A program made the position numbers and the translations under genes. Shown here one piece after another: positions 7,626 to 10,006 of a DNA stretch of 10,006 bases (position 1 is the stretch's first letter; each line of letters opens with the position of its first letter). The notes under the pieces are model-generated. The model had not been told where the DNA came from, ran no database searches, and saw only the letters and a list, made by a program, of their open reading frames with translations. The DNA is from an uncultured Bacteroidales bacterium (lineage in GTDB: Bacteria > Bacteroidota > Bacteroidia > Bacteroidales > Paludibacteraceae). The stretch spans positions 1 through 10,006 of the forward strand of contig CADCCH010000047.1 in NCBI GenBank assembly GCA_902799875.1, in the 5' to 3' direction.

Positions 7626-7631
7626 AAGCGA

Positions 7632-7704
7632 GGGGTATTAGCTCAGTTGGTAGAGCGCAACGTTCGCAATGTTGAGGTCAGGGGTTCGACTCCCCTATGC
7701 TCCA
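7632..7704 (+). tRNA. tRNA-Ala (anticodon CGC)
   Basis: A full 73-nt cloverleaf is visible. The acceptor stem is GGGGTAT/ATGCTCC with a G3-U70 alanine identity pair. The D-stem is GCTC/GAGC, and the anticodon stem is CAACG/TGTTG around loop TTCGCAA (anticodon CGC at 7665-7667). The T-arm is AGGGG-TTCGACT-CCCCT, and A7704 is the discriminator; CCA is not encoded. It reads the codon GCG. It lies 137 nt after tmRNA with no clear promoter of its own, and its 3' end is 4 nt from the next start codon. Confidence 0.95.
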
Positions 7705-7708
7705 CACT

Positions 7709-8839
7709 ATGGCAGTTGAAATTCGTGAAATACGTACCAAACGTGAACTGAAAAAATTTATTCAGTTCGCTAACGACCTGTATCGGGATTGTCCGTACTA
7801 CTGCCCGCCTTTGTTCTTTGACGAGATGAACTGCTTCAATGCCGAGACCAATCCGGCCATCGAAGTGAGCGATCATCAGTTATGGATGGCGTACCGGGAC
7901 GACAAACCCGTCGGACGTATTGCCGGCATCATCAACCATCGTGCCAATGAAAAATGGAACGTCAAACACGTCCGTTTCGGTTGGTTCGATTTTATCGATG
8001 ATCTCGAGGTCAGCAAAGCCCTCCTCGATACCGTAGCTGCATGGGGTAAGGAACGAGGGATGGATGCACTCAATGGTCCGGTCGGTTTCACGGATTTTGA
8101 CCACGAAGGACTGCTGCTCGAGGGATATGAGTATTTGCCGGCGCTGGCTTCACTCTATAACTACCCTTATTACGTCAAGCATATCGATGCCTACGGCCTC
8201 GTTAAGGAAGCCGACTGGATTGAGATTCAAGTCTACCCGCCATACGTGGTACCGGAGCGCCTGGATCGTATTGCTAATATAGTCAAGGAGCGTTCGCATG
8301 TACGCGTGGACAAGATTCATAACTCCCGCGAACTGGTACGTAAGTACGGCATCGAGTACATGGACGTCATCGACACGGCGTATCAGAAGTTGTATAACTT
8401 CCAGCCCATGACCGATGCGCAGAAGAAGTACTACATGAAGATGTATTTCCCCATGCTCAACTTCGATTTCGTGACGGTGGTCGTGAATGAGAAAGACGAG
8501 ATCGTGGGCGTCGGACTCGGTATGCCGGATATATCCGAAGCACTGCGCAAATGTGGCGGTAAGCTCTTCCCCTTCGGTTGGTATCATGTCCTCAAAGCAC
8601 TGAGAGCCAAGAAGATGGATGCCTTTGACATGCTGCTCATTGCGGTGCGACCGGATTATCAGGACAAGGGTATCAATGCGCTCTTCTTCCAGGACTGGAT
8701 CCCGTACATCGCTAAGTATGAGATCAAACGCATGGAGACCACCAACATCCTGGAGACCAACACGAAGAACATTGCTAACTTTACGCAGTTCGACCATAAG
8801 ATACACAAGCGTCACCGCGCGTACATCAAACCGATCTGA
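7709..8839 (+). CDS. GNAT-fold (acyl-CoA N-acyltransferase-like) protein, substrate unknown
   Basis: The 376-residue protein belongs to a Bacteroidota family usually annotated as an N-acetyltransferase or hypothetical protein. Its substrate is not known to me. The N-terminal part holds a GNAT-like strand and turn (KPVGRIAGIINHRANEKW, residues 66-83, then FGWFDFIDD). The C-terminal part contains LLIAVRPDYQDKGINALFF (309-327), which resembles GNAT motif A, the acetyl-CoA pyrophosphate-binding loop. Two GNAT-like halves are plausible. There is no signal peptide or membrane segment, so it is cytoplasmic. The ATG at 7709 is chosen because it gives MAVEIREIRTK, whereas the in-frame ATG at 7697 lies inside the tRNA-Ala acceptor strand. 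The 4-nt gap from the tRNA means that 3' tRNA processing would leave a nearly leaderless mRNA. Its TGA overlaps the ATG of the Fur-like gene by one base. Confidence 0.8.
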   Translation: MAVEIREIRTKRELKKFIQFANDLYRDCPYYCPPLFFDEMNCFNAETNPAIEVSDHQLWMAYRDDKPVGRIAGIINHRANEKWNVKHVRFGWFDFIDDLEVSKALLDTVAAWGKERGMDALNGPVGFTDFDHEGLLLEGYEYLPALASLYNYPYYVKHIDAYGLVKEADWIEIQVYPPYVVPERLDRIANIVKERSHVRVDKIHNSRELVRKYGIEYMDVIDTAYQKLYNFQPMTDAQKKYYMKMYFPMLNFDFVTVVVNEKDEIVGVGLGMPDISEALRKCGGKLFPFGWYHVLKALRAKKMDAFDMLLIAVRPDYQDKGINALFFQDWIPYIAKYEIKRMETTNILETNTKNIANFTQFDHKIHKRHRAYIKPI

Positions 8840-9327
8840 TGGCGAAGGGTGTTCGGTCATATAACAGTGCACTGGAGCGACTCAACCGTTATCTGCGCGA
8901 TCACGACAAACGGCCGTCCAAAGTGCGGAATATCGTGCTCGGTTGTGCGTTCACACTCAAGCAACCCTTCACGGCAGAGCAACTGCTCACAGCCTGCGAA
9001 GCGGAGCATATATCGGTCGGAACAGTGTACAACTCGCTGGAAGTGTTCTGCGAAGCCGGTATCGTGCGGGCCATCACACGCCAACGTGGCAAAGCAGCAA
9101 CCGAGTATGAGATCATCAGCGGATCAGCCAGTAGGTTCCAGATGATCTGCAAGAAATGCGGACGAACAGTCGATATCAGCGACAAAGCGATCTCGCGCTT
9201 GATTAAAGAAAGGAGATACTCCAATTTTGAAGTGCAGCATTTTTCGCTCTTCGTCTATGGCGAGTGCAAGATCTGCCGCAAAAGAAGTATAAAAACACAA
9301 CTACGGTCCCGTAGCTCAATTGAATAG
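8839..9327 (+). CDS. Fur-family transcriptional regulator lacking the histidine metal-sensing motif
   Basis: The 162-residue protein has the Fur layout: an N-terminal winged helix with QPFTAEQLL (42-50) and the recognition-helix segment HISVGTVYNSLEVFCEAGIV (57-76), then a dimerisation domain. Two CxxC pairs, Cys104/Cys107 and Cys143/Cys146, form the usual structural zinc site. The His-rich stretch that precedes the first CxxC in Fur/Zur/PerR (HHHDH in E. coli Fur) is replaced here by SASRF (96-100), so the regulatory metal site looks absent. The ATG overlaps the upstream TGA (TGATG), which indicates coupling to the GNAT-like gene. The final residues RSRSSIE and the TAG stop are encoded within or at the edge of tRNA-Arg (overlap 9305-9327). 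It is probably a DNA-binding repressor, but its ligand and targets are unknown. Confidence 0.85.
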   Translation: MAKGVRSYNSALERLNRYLRDHDKRPSKVRNIVLGCAFTLKQPFTAEQLLTACEAEHISVGTVYNSLEVFCEAGIVRAITRQRGKAATEYEIISGSASRFQMICKKCGRTVDISDKAISRLIKERRYSNFEVQHFSLFVYGECKICRKRSIKTQLRSRSSIE

Positions 9328-9378
9328 AGTGTCAGATTCCGGTTCTGAAGGTTCTGGGTTTGAGCCCCAGCGGGATCA
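9305..9378 (+). tRNA. tRNA-Arg (anticodon CCG)
   Basis: The 74-nt cloverleaf has acceptor stem GGTCCCG/CGGGATC and D-stem GCTC/GAGT. The anticodon stem is TCAGA/TCTGA around loop TTCCGGT, giving anticodon CCG, which reads CGG. The T-arm is CTGGG-TTTGAGC-CCCAG, and A9378 is the discriminator. CCA is not encoded. Its first 23 nt overlap the end of the Fur-like gene in the same direction, and that gene's TAG stop falls in the D-loop. A terminator hairpin begins 2 nt after its 3' end. Confidence 0.93.
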
Positions 9379-9379
9379 C

Positions 9380-9407
9380 AAAAGGCAGCCAAACTTGGCT
9401 GCCTTTT
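9380..9407 (+). terminator. Intrinsic terminator hairpin, probably bidirectional
   Basis: AAAAGGCAGCCA (9380-9391) pairs perfectly with TGGCTGCCTTTT (9396-9407) around loop AACT, and the outer bases 9379/9408 also pair. The A/T flanks give a T-rich end on either strand, so it can end the tRNA-Arg transcript and also the convergent nuclease transcript from the right. The plus-strand T-tract is short (TTTTGTATT). Confidence 0.75.
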
Positions 9408-9413
9408 GTATTC

Positions 9414-9460
9414 TAGTATTTAGTCCCCTAGTATCCTAGAACCCTAGTGCCCTAGTTTGA
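9414..9460. repeat. Short tandem repeat, TAG every 8 bp (six units)
   Basis: TAG occurs at 9414, 9421, 9429, 9437, 9445 and 9453, a spacing of 7, 8, 8, 8 and 8 bp. Units include TAGTCCCC, TAGTATCC, TAGAACCC and TAGTGCCC, so the consensus is near TAGTNCCC. It lies between the terminator and the nuclease gene, and on the minus strand it supplies that gene's stop codon. Confidence 0.6.
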
Positions 9461-10006
9461 CATCTACGACTATCGGCTCGTGATCGGCGTAACGGTGCAT
9501 ACTCTTGTCCTTCATCTTGTACGCTCCGTGTGAGTAGTACCAATCGGCATTGATATGCCACGGCCGCACGCGTACCACCTGCTTGGCCATCGATGCATTA
9601 CCGAAACAGCGGTCCAGATAACCCAACTCACCTTTGAAACAATAAGAGTAATCCGTCTCGTTCCCCAACGGTAACAGATCCGCATAGCCGGCTCGCACGA
9701 TCTTTTGGATCGGCCCCTCCTGCGTGTAGCAGTTATAATCGCCTAACAACAAAACATCCTCGTCCCCGAATCGTTCTACCGCCTGCGGCAACATCGCTAA
9801 CAGCGAATCGGCATTGTCCATTCGTTTGAGGTAGGTGTCGTAATTGCCACGACCGGGACGTTTGGATTTCAGGTGATTCACACCGATGATCAGTTTTTCA
9901 CCACTCGCCATCTCTTCAAATCCTACGGCAAACATACGGCCGTAGTAATGACTCGTGCTGTCCTTGTATGCCGATAGCGGCGCCTCGTACACGCGCACGC
10001 GCTCCG
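9444..10006 (-). CDS. Endonuclease/exonuclease/phosphatase-family nuclease, C-terminal part (5' end outside window)
   Basis: This is the C-terminal part (about 187 codons) of a DNase I-like hydrolase, resembling the secreted ExeM/NucH-type nucleases. Core motifs are visible in order: GVNHLKSK (coded near 9858-9884), LLLGDYNCYTQEGP with the metal/phosphate residues Asp and Asn of GDxN (near 9729-9750), GYLDRCFGNASM (the Asp of the fourth motif), RPWHINAD, and the catalytic ADHEP (9474-9488). The reading frame continues to the window edge upstream of the GTG at 9996-9998, so that GTG is not taken as the start. No signal peptide can be judged. The last codons, Leu-Gly-His-TAG, fall in the 8-bp tandem repeat, so the native end of the protein (…VVDVK) appears to have been reshaped by the repeat. 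It converges on the tRNA-Arg terminator. Confidence 0.85.
   Translation of the reverse strand, partial: ERVRVYEAPLSAYKDSTSHYYGRMFAVGFEEMASGEKLIIGVNHLKSKRPGRGNYDTYLKRMDNADSLLAMLPQAVERFGDEDVLLLGDYNCYTQEGPIQKIVRAGYADLLPLGNETDYSYCFKGELGYLDRCFGNASMAKQVVRVRPWHINADWYYSHGAYKMKDKSMHRYADHEPIVVDVKLGH

Noticed and set aside
7697..7708. ATG at 7697 as the start of the GNAT-like gene
   Set aside because: It lies in the tRNA-Ala acceptor strand; the ATG at 7709 gives a natural N-terminus.
7632..9378. tRNA/tmRNA genes as attachment sites of an integrated element
   Set aside because: No integrase gene, no duplicated 3' tRNA end and no phage-like genes are visible in the window.

Overview
The window looks like chromosomal DNA from a Bacteroidota bacterium, most likely of the order Bacteroidales. 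Three things point there. Two promoters match the Bacteroidota form TTTG-N20-TAnnTTTG. The start codons have no clear Shine-Dalgarno sequences. Several protein families are typical of the group: a TamL-type Omp85 barrel, a GH105 lipoprotein, and Fur-like and GNAT proteins of Bacteroidales type. I see no phage, transposon or CRISPR signal, and base composition looks even across the genes.

Left part (1-5762, + strand). Three overlapping genes form an envelope operon. They are the tail of a CPA2/Kef-type cation:proton antiporter, a secreted beta-barrel outer-membrane protein of unknown role, and a 1522-residue protein. The last begins with a TamB-like membrane anchor and periplasmic body, and ends in a complete Omp85/TamL-type outer-membrane barrel. 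TamB and its Omp85 partner are normally separate proteins; here one uninterrupted reading frame appears to hold both. This is the most striking item in the window.

Middle (5786-7104). A convergent gene encodes a GH105 lipoprotein (unsaturated glycuronyl hydrolase). It is followed by an AT-rich intergenic region with two divergent, mirror-image promoters, one for the GH105 gene and one for the RNA cluster.

Right part (7105-9407, + strand). This is a compact chain of RNA and protein genes: tmRNA (ssrA), a structured spacer, tRNA-Ala(CGC), a GNAT-like protein, a Fur-family regulator without the usual histidine sensor motif, and tRNA-Arg(CCG). A strong terminator hairpin ends it. The genes abut or overlap: the GNAT start codon lies 4 nt after tRNA-Ala, the Fur ATG overlaps the GNAT TGA, and the Fur stop codon lies inside tRNA-Arg. 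If the chain is co-transcribed, tRNA processing would set the ends of the mRNA and could remove the Fur-like stop codon.

Right end (9414-10006). A six-unit tandem repeat with TAG every 8 bp follows the terminator. It supplies the stop codon of a minus-strand gene for a secreted-type endonuclease/exonuclease/phosphatase-family protein, whose start lies beyond the window.

The only gene-free stretches are 5763-5785 (23 bp, no clear terminator), 6956-7104 (promoters and leader) and 7495-7631 (structured spacer).
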